Positions 39,450 through 52,620 of a DNA stretch of 64,000 nt are shown piece by piece. The stretch lies in NCBI RefSeq assembly GCF_019925205.1, contig NC_083560.1, positions 121,741,062 through 121,805,061 of the forward strand, read 5' to 3'. A program made the translations under genes and the position numbers. The notes below the pieces were generated by a model. The model was not told the DNA's origin. It did no database searches and saw only the letters and a program-made list of their open reading frames with translations. The first letter of the stretch is position 1; the number at the start of each line of letters is the position of its first letter. The stretch is from Metopolophium dirhodum. Lineage: Eukaryota; Arthropoda; Insecta; Hemiptera; Aphididae.

Positions 39450-40560
39450 AGACGGATTCACTAAGTAATTCTTGCACCCTTTTGGATCTATAAAATTGCA
39501 ATTCAAATTGTCTTTTTTGTATTTTTAAACTAACTTAAAGACCATATTATTTTCAAATTCTCAGAATGTTTGTATCATTTAAAGATTACTTTTAATGACT
39601 AGTGATATACAAACTTATTAATTGTATACAAATTAGAGGTACACTTGTTAAATTAAATTTTTTTTATATCATGATTTATTTTAAAATGTTGATAGATCTA
39701 AATTAAAATTCAAAAGAGTGAATCTGAGTTATTAAACTTTATAAACTTGGTAAGGTTAATTGTTTCTTTTAATATGGTTAAACTAATTATATATTATTAT
39801 ATTTTAAATATAAAATAGATGTAATATTATATACTCAAATGATTTTTTTGAAAAATTATTTTATTATATCAGAAATAAAAATATATTATTATTTCTGAAC
39901 TTAATCAATATTTTTTAATATCGAAACAATTATTTTATATCTTGCTTTATTTATTTTTAATAACTAGTTATGCTCTACAATTTATTATTAGATTATTAAT
40001 TCAATTGCAATGTAAATACTGTAACTAAAACACTGCCTACCTACGTAAAATGATTAAATAACGGATTTTATTTTTAACGGTAACATGTGCAAGAGAATAA
40101 TAGTTCTGAAAAATTGTGTTACACAACTATGATATACAGGATTTCCCGTGAGGATATACCCATTAGCTGTACAGAGGATAATCGCCGCTCGGAAAAAAAA
40201 CTGGTTTTTTGCTGTTTTACTTTTAAGCTAAACAATTATTAAAAATCATGAGATTATTGAAAATAAAATGTTGAATGATCAACATTTCAGAAAAATAAAA
40301 TCTATAAAATGGTTATCTTCAACTGTTTCAAAAATAATATACACAAAAAAAAAAAATCATCTTCCTATTAATTTACAATAAAAATGGCGCATTGCATTTT
40401 AAAAAAGTTTTAATCTAAGTTGCATAAAAAATATATGATTTTTAAAATATGCTTTTTTAATATAATTAAAAATTAGAAAAATTCCAAATTTAATAAGCTC
40501 ATTATCAAAGAAGAAAAAGGGGGTGATCATGAATAGTGATTAGTGAACCACCCTTTGTTC
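39450..40560. mobile_element. Diverged foldback-family element, about 1.1 kb
   Basis: The ends are related inverted repeats: GGATTCACTAAGTAATTCTTG near 39453 and, reversed, GGTTCACTAATCACTATTC near 40550. An internal AAAATGTTGATAGATCTAAA...AAATTCAAAAGAGTGAATCT block matches the elements at 26800 and 27611. There is no coding capacity. Boundaries are approximate. Confidence 0.35.
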
Positions 40561-43500
40561 AACAAACTTTATAAACAAGGTTGGAAATATATTATATTTT
40601 TTGATCATTAAAAATGTATTGTTCATCCCTTGAAAATTTAGTTCAGATGCCACTATGTGACTAAATTGTATTCTTAATTATTTATTTCAAATTCTCTATA
40701 TAGGTACCTACTATAATAACTTCCAACTTTTCCAATTTAATTTTTTTTAATAATATTTTAAGATCAGAGCTTTTCTAAAATAACAAAATTAAAAATTAAT
40801 TTCTGAGAACCAAAAAATAATCACACGCATTTTTATGAAAAAGTCAAATAATAAAATTGCAATAACGAATTAAAAGCACAAAGCCATTGAGCTACTCGTA
40901 TAATCGTAAATGGAAAAAGAAAGTAATATCTACCATTTATTTAAATATATAAATAAATTACTCATTTTCGGTTGTGTATATTACTTGAGTACATTTTATT
41001 AATGACCAAATTGTTTAGACATAACACACGGAATTCAAAAAAGATAATATGATTTTAACTTTTAACTTTTAAGAGCATAATATTATCGACCAAATTAAAA
41101 GAATAAAACTGATTATTATACTCAAATGCAAGAAAACTTTCATTCCTTGTTTACGAACGATCGATAAACAGAGACGGTCTCTATAGCAAGCTGTGGTGGC
41201 GGTAGAGATGGTATACTAGGCTGAAAATAATGGTATAATAAAAATATATATTATAATTTATAAGTAACTTATTACAACACCGTTGTCATCGATTGTCTGT
41301 AAGACTTGTATAGAACATAATACCATGGACGTACAACCGATTAATATATTGATGATTTTCTAACTCATACAAAACACGTAAACAGCGAAAATAATCAATT
41401 TTGAAAAGTCCACTTTATAATATTTGAATTTGATGTAATAAATATTTAACACAATTGCATAGTCTGCATAATTTGTTCGGAATTTGTACAAAAATAAATA
41501 CCATCAGACGTTTAACAAACAATGAGATTACCAACCATAATAAATTCCGTTGGGACCCATCTTATACATATTGTGTTTAAACTGTAAAAAAAAAACAAAG
41601 TTGCGGTGCTTAGGGATAGATTTTTAAAGGCTATTGCTACGCCACAAAGTGTATATTCTAAATATATTATACTTTGGTATATATTTAAAAGTTGACTGTC
41701 GATATTTGGACGTGCCTTTAATGCGGGCAGGTACCTGAACATTTTGGGTCTTGAATAACATCCCGATATTATAATATAATTATGTGGTCCGTATTTAAAT
41801 TTTAAATTTTATATAAATATTATACCATAGACTTATATTTCCACTGTGTATCAATCATTTAATCACGTTTTATGGTAGGTAACATAATAATATGCTGCAG
41901 TTATGTATCAAAAACTTGGTTTTGTATTATATTATTCTGAATTTATTAAAAATATAACAGATTTCAAATTGTATTTCAACGGGAATTATATCCATTTTTT
42001 ATTTGATCTAGTAGTAAATAATTATAATTATTATAATCAAAAGGATTAAGTGTTGATTTTGGTTTTTCGTGCAGATAACGAGAAAATACCTATTAAAGTT
42101 TAATAATTAAACAATAATATAGGTCCAATAACAGATACCACTCAAAAAAATAAATGTTTTCTTATTTTGTTATCAATTTGACTTAAAAAACAGTTAAAAT
42201 TTTGAGTAAGAAGCATAACGAAAATATGAATAAAAATAAAGAGTAAAAACTCAAATCACTCATTTGTACACATTTTTTTTTGTTCAGACTGTTCAATGTT
42301 AAATATATCATTTATTTTCCAATAGTTTGGGGGTTTTTTTTTTATAGATGAGAAATTATAAAAACAAGTGTATTTAAGTGTTGAAATTTGTACATTACAT
42401 CATATTATGCAACATTAATGCACTGTAGTATTATATGGTTGGGTGTCGTCCGCATCTGGCAGAAATCAATTTTTTAATAACGATAGTTTGAACTTTTAAT
42501 TGATACATTATAGTCATTGCAACAACTTATTTTTATAATAAGATTGTGACAAAAAAATACCTACATTTTATTAAATTGTTCTTTTTTGTTTTATTTTTAT
42601 GACCTACATCAATAATTAAAAATAAATGAAAACTGTCTTAAAATATTTAGAAATATATTTTTGAAAGAGTTTTCTATAAATATTAATGTACTTAAATTTC
42701 TATTAAAAATAAATACATTTTGATCTGTAATATTTTATACTTCCATAATCCCAATTATATGACGTAGGTAATCTATAACACCACAGCAAAAGTATAGATG
42801 AATATTCATGAAAATATTAATGGAAAAAATTACATAGTTCATTGAGATTACCCTAAGGCCTGAGATCTTTATTTATTCTTATCACAAGTGGGTAGTATAT
42901 TATAGAGATCAAGACGTGATATATTTATATATGTTTAATATTATGTTACTATTTACAAGACACTATACCTCATCCTCTAAGAAAATATATGAGTGGATTA
43001 CTGCACTGTGAAGTGGGTGCTAGTTGGAAACTGTATGACGTGATCGGACTACATCACAATATTTTGTAATGGTGGCCAAGTGGAATCATATATGATTCTA
43101 TTTTTACCATCATACAATTATCACAAAATATATGATACATCAGTAAGAAATTACAGTAGAATATATTATTGCATTGAAATGTTTTAATAATAAAGTACGT
43201 TATTCGTCGATGTAACATTTGTCTGAGAATAAATATTTTAGCGTTATGTAAAAGACGTGCTTCCTAGGACCAAGTTATTAACTTTAATTCGTGATATGAA
43301 CGCAAATGTGTTGATTAGGTTTTATTGTACATAATTATGGGGTTATAAGTAGTGTATTGTATTATTATTAGGAGTGTTTGACCTGAAAGAAGTGCATCTA
43401 AATACGGAGAACGGTTATTGTATTTATATTCTGTAAAAATATTCAATCCATAGTCAATCTTTTTTCGGTTATTGTAAAAATCAATTTTTAATAATTCAAA

Positions 43501-46500
43501 CAGTAGCGTATACAAAGATTATATTATTAAGTAAAATGTTTTATATTCTACAAATTTTAATTTATTTCAATTTAAATTTAAAAAAAAAACCGATAAGTCG
43601 AGGTAAGTCGTTCTTAGTTGGATCCCATCAATTAGGATATATTATAATATAATATTGATATCCTGATCCCACAGGCTTCGGACTTAATACTATACATTTT
43701 CTGTTACCCATGATATTATTATCCCATATAATCACACGTGTTCCTTTAACCGTCAATATGTTTTGTTTTGTGTGCGCTATGACAAAAATATTCTTATCAG
43801 TTTTTTAGTGGCATCCTACTCAAGGCTGTATCTCGGTATCGCGCAAGCGACAAACATGTTGAGAACAGAACATTGAAGTCCTTACAATTATATAATATAA
43901 TATATTATATATAATTACTCAATATTACAAGCACACATATACATATGTCACACACACTAACACATACGCACACATTTTCACATTTATAATATATATATAT
44001 ACACGTGATAATATATCGTAGGCAGACAAAAGCCGACCACCCGGAAATAAGTGGCAGTGGCGGGTATCGGGGGGAGCAGAAGAATTTGTGTTTGAAGTGC
44101 ATTCTCGGACGCATTTTCCATCCGTAAGATATAAGGTTGTCGTTGCGTTTCAATAGTTTTCATAAAGCTTTGTCTGAGTGCAATAACGCAAGTTGTCTCT
44201 GCACGCTATTTTGAACTCTCGTATTTATGTAAGTCACCATCCACCCCCATTTTTTTTTATTTTTTTTTTCTTAGTTTTCTTTCTATTAAATCTTTGATAC
44301 TATTGTATTCATCGTATTTCTCACACCCCTGTTTAAGTGTTACCTATAAACCACACCAGCATAAGTTTAATCGATCGTGTCGTTTGAATAATATGCAATC
44401 ATTGATCATCATGGGATTTTAAAAGTGAAACTCTACCAAATCAACGTTTTAAATTATAATTATACTATTGTTACCGTCCAATGGTTTTCACATAGGATAA
44501 ACTAATATTTTTACTTCAAAAAGTATTTCAGATTTTATGGAGGCCTAATTTTTACTGTAAACATTTCACAGCCACATATACAATTATCATAAGCTTATAA
44601 AGATATGCTATGGTCTATGATGGGAGGCTAGGCATAAACAAGTTAATATGTTTATTTTAACCAATTCACTGAACTTAATAGTTTAATGTTTTAATTACCT
44701 TAACTTTAATTAAATTTATTTGCCTCTACGTTAATTTAAAATAAACAAATAATATTTTTAATATTATCAATTAAGTAAATTTTGAATTTACATAATATCC
44801 AGACAAATATTTTGTTAAATACCGTTTATAATTATAAGTTCATAGAATACGAAAAAAAAAATGAAATTATATTATGAAGGATTTCGGATTTATATTTATA
44901 GAAAAAAAATTAAACTATCATAATAATTACGATGTTAGTCACTCATCACAAATTGTTTTCATAATACTTATTTAATACTTATTTATTGATTTAATATTAA
45001 TACAATTATCATGAATTGTGGCCGTTTCAATTCATAATATATTATAATCATAATGATACCTTTATAAATGTATATACTAAATAATTAATAAATTATACAT
45101 GCGTACAGTTTTTTTATTCAATGTTTTTTATACACTGCACAGTATTATTTTGTATTTATTTTATCTACTATAAGTAATTTCCAGTGGCCACGATTGGTTA
45201 GTTGATCGACTATTTATAAGCTTTTATTTTGTTATCATTATTTATTTATTTACCATACGAAGTAACACTTTGTACTCACATATTATTGGACGTAAACATG
45301 TACAATAATAATCCAAGTTTGTTATGAATTGAATTTTTTTTTTTAACTTCACTTATTAATTATAGTTAAGATAAGTTGATGGAGTTTGTTAGACTAAACT
45401 TAATTGAAAAAAAAAAGTCAACTTAACTGAATTGCGTTGAAAAAACTTGCCCAGCCTCACTATGATATTGTTTGCAAATATACATAAAATATAATTTTAT
45501 GATAACATTTTTACCATGTTAATTTAGTACTTACTTAAAGTGAAACCATTATTTTTAGCTACATTTAACTATATTTTTGTTTAGAGCTCCTCTTTAAATT
45601 CTGTTTCAACAATAACTGGTATTTTAATAAAACATAACTTTACGGAATTACATTATGTATTTAAAAATATAAATTTCTTCCAAATTTAACGATTATATTT
45701 AAGTGTGTTACATTGTTATTTAAATAGTAAGTCAACCTATATACTAATATGTAATTTTATACTAAAATAATACATTTATTTTTTAATTTCTTAAGTCTGT
45801 GTGACTATATAGTCATACGCAATTAATATATTTATGTAAAAAAAATGATTTGAATTCAAATATGCATTTTTATCTTTATTAGATAAAACTATGGTTAAAA
45901 TATAAAATCAATGGTTTTATTTCTATTGACAATTTACATTTTTTACTGTACCTACTTAAATTACATTTATTTCACTTCAGGGTCATTTTTCCAATAAATA
46001 TTAAATAAGTTAATCCACCTAACGAACAAGTTCCTGAGATAAACAGACATTAAACAATGATCTTTCTACCTATATGTTACTCATCGATGCATTACAGTAA
46101 GAATTATTATGTACACTTCCAACGTTTCAACAGATGATTTGCAAAGCGTACTTCTTAGCTGTAATATGTTATGTCTTAGAATATTATTTTTATAAATGCA
46201 AAAAACTACTATCATGTATTGCACTGTTGTTACACCGATAAAAAATAAATATGCAAGATATTATGAAGACATATTTTAGTGTGGAGGATCATTGAAAAAA
46301 CCTCTACGGAAAGAGTTGTTTTTTAAAATATTTTTTAACATGAAACAATTTTTATTTTGACATTTACTATAACATTTTACATTATATGCATTAGCTTCCT
46401 TGGGCATTTTTTTTTCTATTATGGCAGTTAGTAACGCTAATAATATAATAACAGGAAATAATAGTTATATACTAATGTTGCACAGTCAATTAACCCGAAA

Positions 46501-46589
46501 ATCAGTTTTAAGTGATACCGCGATACGTGTTTTGGATTGTTTTTATTAATGTGTAGCCAATTCGTAATGTAAACCCACCATAAACGACT

Positions 46590-47120
46590 AGTACAGACTG
46601 CTGCGGGGTAATAATGAAGGAGTGCACGACCGCTGTCCGAGTGTATACGTCGCGGTCAGCGATTCGAGATAATAACTTTCGGGCACGAGACGCTTCAGCA
46701 GGTAGGTGGGTAGGTAGTTAGGTAGGTGCACGTATGATAATAATTAGAATAGGTCGAGTTTGATACCGGACGACCGAAATCGTGTAGATTTGTATCGTAT
46801 ACCACACATACCGCGGTTGTGGTGTCCGAAACAATGCGAAACGAGCCGTAGCTGGCCACTGGGATATATAGCCATACTTGTTGGTATTATTCCTTTAGCT
46901 ATTATAATAATACATCTACGACACACCGGAGGGAAAATAGTACGTTAATGGCGAACGGACATAGTCTGTGGCTATAGTGACCCTTTCGCGTACGCATATT
47001 TCGGCGGAAAATCACAATAATTTTTTGTCACGTGCCCACCCGACCCGTTTGTTTACTCATCACAAACTATGCGTGCGACCAAAAGGGAAATCGACCCGTT
47101 TCTTTGTGACCCTCGTTGCT
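46590..47120. other. CpG-rich patch in the giant intron, no gene recognised
   Basis: Moderately CpG-rich sequence (for example GTATACGTCGCGGTCAGC near 46640) includes a GTAGGTAGGT-type tract at 46700-46725. Frames on both strands (46744-46948, 46968-47177) are short and featureless. It is possibly regulatory; nothing more can be said. Confidence 0.25.
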
Positions 47121-47790
47121 ATTATTCAGTTAACTGTGAAAGAATTGTTTACCTATATGAAACTATTTCAATATTAATACAAAACGCACATGTTATTGTA
47201 GCTATAGCCTACGTATAGTGCAAATCATAATTTCACTTATGAAGACTAGGTAGGTACTTTGTAAGAACGTTGAACACGAATAATTTAAAATGTATAACAT
47301 AATATATAATATTAAGTGTGTAGGAAAAAATTCACCTATCCGTCAAGAGAGCCAGAAGAGGCTGTGAACATTTATGAAATGATAATTTATAATGATATTT
47401 TCTCTTACCAAAATGAGAATTTTATTCAAAACAATCATTATATCGTAGCTTTTGGGATAAATCGATTATTTGAAAATATATTATATTTCAAGTATATCAT
47501 AGTAATGTATAGGTGTATTACACGTTTATACATATAATCTAAATTCATTTCCGGCAACTGGGAAACGAATATCGATAACATTAAACATCTTTACCGGACC
47601 TTGGTATAGAAGAGTAAATGTGACCCCCCGAGGTCAACGCTTTTGTAGCCGGAAATATTCTTACTTCCGTAATGCCATACCGACTTGATTGAAATGGTCA
47701 AAACCGATATCAAAAACTCTACCAGGAAACTCTACCATAGAACACAAACGATATGGATTATTTTGCATCATTTGTGAGTCATAAGTAAAG

Positions 47791-48225
47791 ATCGGAAATT
47801 CTCTTAAAATACCTAAAAAATGATGCTAATATTCTCTAAAAAACCTTCAAATATTCTCATTATATTCTCTTAAACATTTAAAAAATATGCTAACATACGT
47901 AAAAATATGCAAAAATTATCACTAAACATCATTATTTGCCTAAATATGCATTTAAAAATTTATTTTTTCAATATTATTTTAATAGTAAGGTATTAATTAG
48001 GTATTAAAAGTTGCGTATTCTAATGGAATACTATTGCACATTAGTAAGAGTTGGAAATGATAAAAAAAAAATTGTAAATGTTCAAACATTTTTTTCTGGT
48101 TACCATAATATTAAAATCCAAAATAAATACAAATTTTTTCTCACAATTTATGGAATATTCCAAAATATGCTAAATGGGTTAAGTATTCTCTAACCCATAA
48201 AATATTCTCAAATATGCAAAAAAAA
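47791..48225. repeat. Cluster of ATTCTC and ATATGC words, probable decayed repeat
   Basis: ATTCTC occurs six times and ATATGC five times in 435 bp, grouped at both ends of the block with an AT-rich middle that includes a 60-codon frame (48011-48193). The pattern looks like eroded terminal regions of a DNA element, but clean terminal inverted repeats are not visible. Confidence 0.3.
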
Positions 48226-48722
48226 CTTTTTTCCACGCATTCGGAATCAAATGAATCGTCCACATTTTTTACTCGCATAAGACTGCATAGACCCAGTAAC
48301 GATATGTAAAAACGTATAAATCCGGTCTTTAGTTATAAGTATTGCGATCTTTATGCATCGACACATAGTTATTATAGTGGCTATTTTAATCGAAATTTTC
48401 TGTCTGTGAACACAAGTTGCATAATATAACACGATAAACACAATAATAGCTTTTTGCTAACTAATAAAAAGTTATGAACTAATAATGGCAATTATAAAAT
48501 TTGTATTCCTAAAATTTAATTTTTCAAATAAATAGAAAAACAAATAGAATTCTCTTCACTTCCTGTCATAATTCATAATGTAGATACTTGAGTATTTTTT
48601 TGCTTACAACATTATCCAAAGTAAAAATATCTTACTATTCCCTAATTATATATATATAATATATATTATATACTCCCTGTTTAAGTGTATTTTCAATACT
48701 TTAATTTAGTTTAAAATAAAAT

Positions 48723-48980
48723 ATAAGTGGCTTGGCGCGGTGCGTTGGCTACAATCAATCGCGCAATGTGATTGGGAGTAAGTAATGTCCGCTGCCACTA
48801 GTTCCCGGATGGGTGACCACCCGGGTTCGTAGTAGCAAAAAACTTGTCAAACATATACGTGTTGTTAACTAACCGTACCAACAGCCCCAACCCTATCGTA
48901 CCAACCTTGCCATACCAACCCTATAAATATTACAGGCTAATGACCTCAGTCGTCAAAGCCTTAATCTAATGAAAAAAATA
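48723..48980 (+). mobile_element. 5S-rRNA-like SINE
   Basis: The head contains CCGGATGGGTGACCACCCGG, resembling the TTGGATGGGTGACCGCCTGGG region of 5S rRNA, which is the internal promoter area. The body has CCAACCCTATCGTACCAACC-type repeats and the element ends in an A-rich tail. The ten bases AAAATAAAAT occur at both borders (48713-48722 and 48981-48990), compatible with a target-site duplication. SINEs with 5S-type promoters are an established class (SINE3). This copy lies in the giant intron, sense strand opposite to the host gene. Confidence 0.6.
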
Positions 48981-49765
48981 AAAATAAAATGTAAACAGTA
49001 GTGAATAATAATATAGAAATAATAAATAAAGCATAACCATATTACCACGACATGCAAATATTATTTTGTTAGTGAGCCATCAAACCGTTAGACGTCTACT
49101 CCGTGTAATATACCACTTATTTACTTCTATTATCATACCATCGGTAAATATGTTTGTTTATAATTTCTAAATATCCATGGGGGCACTGGGGTGACTGATG
49201 ATATATTTCTTTATTCTAAATTAGTAAATGGATAATAAGTGTATTAACTTTAATTTGTAGAAAATAATAATTTTATCAAACTGGTTCAACAACCTCAAAT
49301 GACAATACATTTTAAAAAAATTGAAAAACAGATTATTTTTACTTAGTATAATTGGTATTACGGCATAATATTGTTTTCCCGTATAGACGTAACTCATCTA
49401 TGTCTACGAGACCAATATATTTAATTGAAGGGATAATCGATAGAATTGTATAGTTACTCATATACCGTTAGTTATGAACTTATTAAAAATACTGTATTCA
49501 TAGGTATGTACGGCGATAAGTGCAGGTTATTGACCATTTATTTTTTACATGATATTTTCCGATGAATTCAAAATAATAAATCATGAATTTTTTTTTCCTT
49601 GTATAATATATCATTGATTATCACATTGCAGTAAACGAATTAATATTACATAATATCACTATCATTTATCAATTTAAATTATTTCGAATACTGCACACTA
49701 CGTTTTGTTTAAATTATAATGATTTTTCTACCATAATACCATATTATTACTATCGATTGACTTAC

Positions 49766-49989
49766 CTTATGTTGTCCGACTGCATGGGCTCCATCAAATA
49801 TGAATAGATGATCATTGCAGTCCAATTGCAGACGATCAAAATGTATCATAAACCTCTGTAGGATGGAATGTGTTTGAAAAGTGGTCACACAGTCCAAGTT
49901 CCGTTCGTTTTGTGAGTCCAATACCGCGCCTTCGATCTTTCTGTACACTTGTTGCAGAAAATGGGTTTTGCATATGGTTTGCATTTCAA
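49766..49989 (-). CDS. Exon 2: N-terminal half of the CUB domain
   Basis: This exon encodes residues 33-106. It has the CUB pattern of paired cysteines: Cys38 and Cys65 (27 apart), then Cys89 in LQLDCNDHLFIFDG, the classic CUB strand with an acidic residue next to the cysteine and an aromatic-rich F-I-F-D-G end. The run ILQRFMIHFDRLQLDC alternates hydrophobic residues like the CUB beta-sandwich. The acceptor is GTGTTACAG before TTGAAATG and the donor is CATAAG|GTAAGT (phase 0). The exon stops in mid-domain, right after the loop following the DG motif. The missing half, with the fourth cysteine, is 44.9 kb away at 4736-4880. CUB domains mediate extracellular protein binding, often calcium-dependent. 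The wording of the sequence is closest in style to Culd-type insect receptors as I remember them; I cannot run a search. Confidence 0.85.
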
Positions 49990-51299
49990 CTGTAACACGC
50001 CATGAAGTCGTTTTCGTGTCATTACAAATTATAAGTATGAGTGTTTATTTTGGGACAGTTGCTATCGCGCGTGGACAATAAAAAAATAACATTTTAATAA
50101 TACTGTTTAGATGGATTTGACGGCGTCTGCGAGTCCGTAAAATATTATAAGGGTCACAATATTTCATTCGTGCAGGTACGTACCTATGTACCTTTATATG
50201 CATGCAGGGTCATACATATCCTCGGACATTCACATCAATTATTCATACGCCCCTGCGTCAGAAGTAAAAGGCAATATAATATGGGCTACACGTCATATAA
50301 GTTTGAAACTAAATCATTAGATTTTATTACGTTGATGTTGATTATTATTGCCGAGCAAATCATATATGTACACCCCTGTGTCATGTAATTATAATATAAT
50401 AGTTATTGATGTCTATAATAATATTAACAAGAAAACATTTAACAACAATTTTCCCCCGAATAAGTAATTTGTCATAATAATTGGATTTTTGATTACACGT
50501 GGACTTCAAATAGGAAACAAATACTATTACATGATATTCATAAGTAGAGTTAAATGTGAAAATACCAATTCTTTGAAAAACTAAAATTATCAGCTAACCT
50601 ACCATAGTTTATTACTTGGAAAAGTGAATCACCTAGTATTGGTTTCAGTGGTGGTTCGTATGGTCAATAAAACCATACAAGTATAAAATTCGCAATATAT
50701 AATGTTATTAATAAATAAATACCTGTTATTATATAATAACGTAACACGTACATGACCCTATACTATAAAGATGGTGGGGGGGGATATATGCATTATACTT
50801 TTTATAATTAATAATGAGTATATATCGTTATTTTAATAGGGACAACTAAAACGAAAGATGAAAGTTTTTACTGATTAGTTCACTGACTTTAATACATTAA
50901 TACTTTTATTTACCTAACGTCAAAATGTATGTAAACAGCTGTAAACGAGTAATTTCTAGATAATATGTACGCCATACAAAAATAAGTAAAATACTACAAA
51001 GTTATCTAATGATGAACTATTCTACAACGTGTTTGAGGAGATGTTGTTACTTATGAATGAGGAGGATTGAGTTAGATAGGCAGCAGACAGACAAGTCTCG
51101 TAACGCAGCATCCAGAAAGGTTTTCTCTGACTGGCTCGTGAAAAGGTAACAAAAACAAAAAAAATTAAATGTTTATGTCTATGTCGGAGCATGTCTCTAT
51201 AGGTTGTTTCTACGCCAACAATTGTAAAGAAATATGCACTTTTGAATAGTAAGGGTTTGTGAAAATAAACTAGTGCCACTAGTGAAAGTGGATCCAGGT

Positions 51300-52620
51300 T
51301 TTTACCAAAGGCAATAATTGTGTATTTATTTGAATAATAAACTATGCTACTTGAATAGGAGTAATGCTAATGTGGTATCTTCCTTATATATTATAATAAT
51401 ATGACAGTTCGAAAATGAAAGTAGGACTTTTAGTAGGACTAGCGTAGGAGTCGAGGATTAACATTTTTGGAATGGTTGGTATAATGAGTGTTTCAGTTAA
51501 CGAATTGAACCCTAGTGAACTTTTTCAGTGAGTTAGTCTACCAATGACATCACTATAATTTTAATCAAAACTAGTTTGAAAGTTTAGAACTAATTAAACC
51601 CTCTAGTGGAACAAATCTATGCAGTATGTAGGTAGATAATATAATTTCAGTTTCCATTCAATTTATGTGGATGGAGACGGTTTTATTTTAGTGTAGGATA
51701 TTCAAAGTTACTGTTTTAAGTCTAAGAGGAAATTATATTTCTAATAATTATGTGGTATCTTACTACCCAATTGGTTATTTTAAATTGTTCATTTAGAACT
51801 AATTTCTGTAAGTATACGAGTATTTGTAAACCAGAATTTTCAGCGATGTTTTTGTTACAAAAATGTGCTATATATTCCATATCAATTATTTGTCATGCAT
51901 TTGGTAAAAAATATTTTTATCTGATATTGGTTATAGTTGATATTTAGAGGCTATGGGAGCTTCGGAGGTTCATCATGTTTGATTAACATCTGGCTACGAA
52001 AGGTTAAAATTTGTTGGTATTCCTCGTTTTAAGATGCTTTAAAATGATTTATTTGTAATGTCAGCGATATATTCATATTTTCTCTGGGAATTTCATTTTA
52101 CTTAGTTGGTTAATGGGTTTGGATGGACAAACCTTTGAAACAGCTAATAGTTTCATCAGATTAAGTAGTCTACACAGTTATACATCTTATAAATTGATAT
52201 TAACAAATACATTTTTAGTCATTAGTAATTTAAGTTTTTCATTGTTTGATAAGACATATACAAAATGTGTTGCTTAAAATTCTTGAAGAAAATTATAATA
52301 ATATATTTTAGAGTGTACAATTTTTCCGATAGCTATAATATAATTGATTTTTGGGAAACTATTGAGTGAGTTAAATATGATTTCTAGTTCTCTGTTAGGT
52401 GTATTGTCCTTTGCTGTAATTTTGGCAAAGATCATGTTTTTAACCAATTTATGAATATTATGATGCCGACTAAGTATTATGCTGCTTTTGTTTTATCTGT
52501 ACCGTGTGTGATGGTTTTAACGATGATGGATGAGTAGGTGGTAGTTGAGGTGGCGGATTTACCGGGTGGGATTATGGTCTTCGATTATGTTCCGCACCAT
52601 TAATAAGGTATTTGAGAATA
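51300..52620 (-). other. G+T-skewed block, possibly a decayed minus-strand retroelement
   Basis: Over about 1.3 kb the plus strand is clearly G- and T-rich, so the minus strand is A/C-rich, a bias seen in some retroelement coding strands. On the minus strand there are a 53-codon frame (52274-52435, including PNRELEIIFNSLNSFPK) and a short proline-rich frame near 52510-52560 (PPPQLPPTHPSSLKPSH). Neither is a recognised domain. The identification is tentative. Confidence 0.2.

Larger units (their letters stand above)
4881..49765 (-). other. Giant intron 2 (44,885 bp) splitting the CUB domain
   Basis: The donor is AAG|GTAAGT at 49765 and the acceptor TTTTTACACAG at 4881, both strong and in phase 0. 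The joined exons complete one CUB domain with normal cysteine spacing, so no coding exon is missing between them. Most of the intron is AT-rich sequence without recognisable function: I see nothing specific in roughly 9,000-18,000, 22,100-24,800, 28,400-31,000, 32,800-36,000 and 40,600-46,500 beyond simple repeats. Separately listed contents are the hairpin cluster, CpG-rich patches, inverted and direct repeats, foldback elements, a candidate nested transcript and a SINE. Confidence 0.85.

Noticed and set aside
51022..51279. 85-codon minus-strand frame as an upstream exon of the receptor
   Set aside because: No in-phase donor to join exon 2 and no signal-peptide start.
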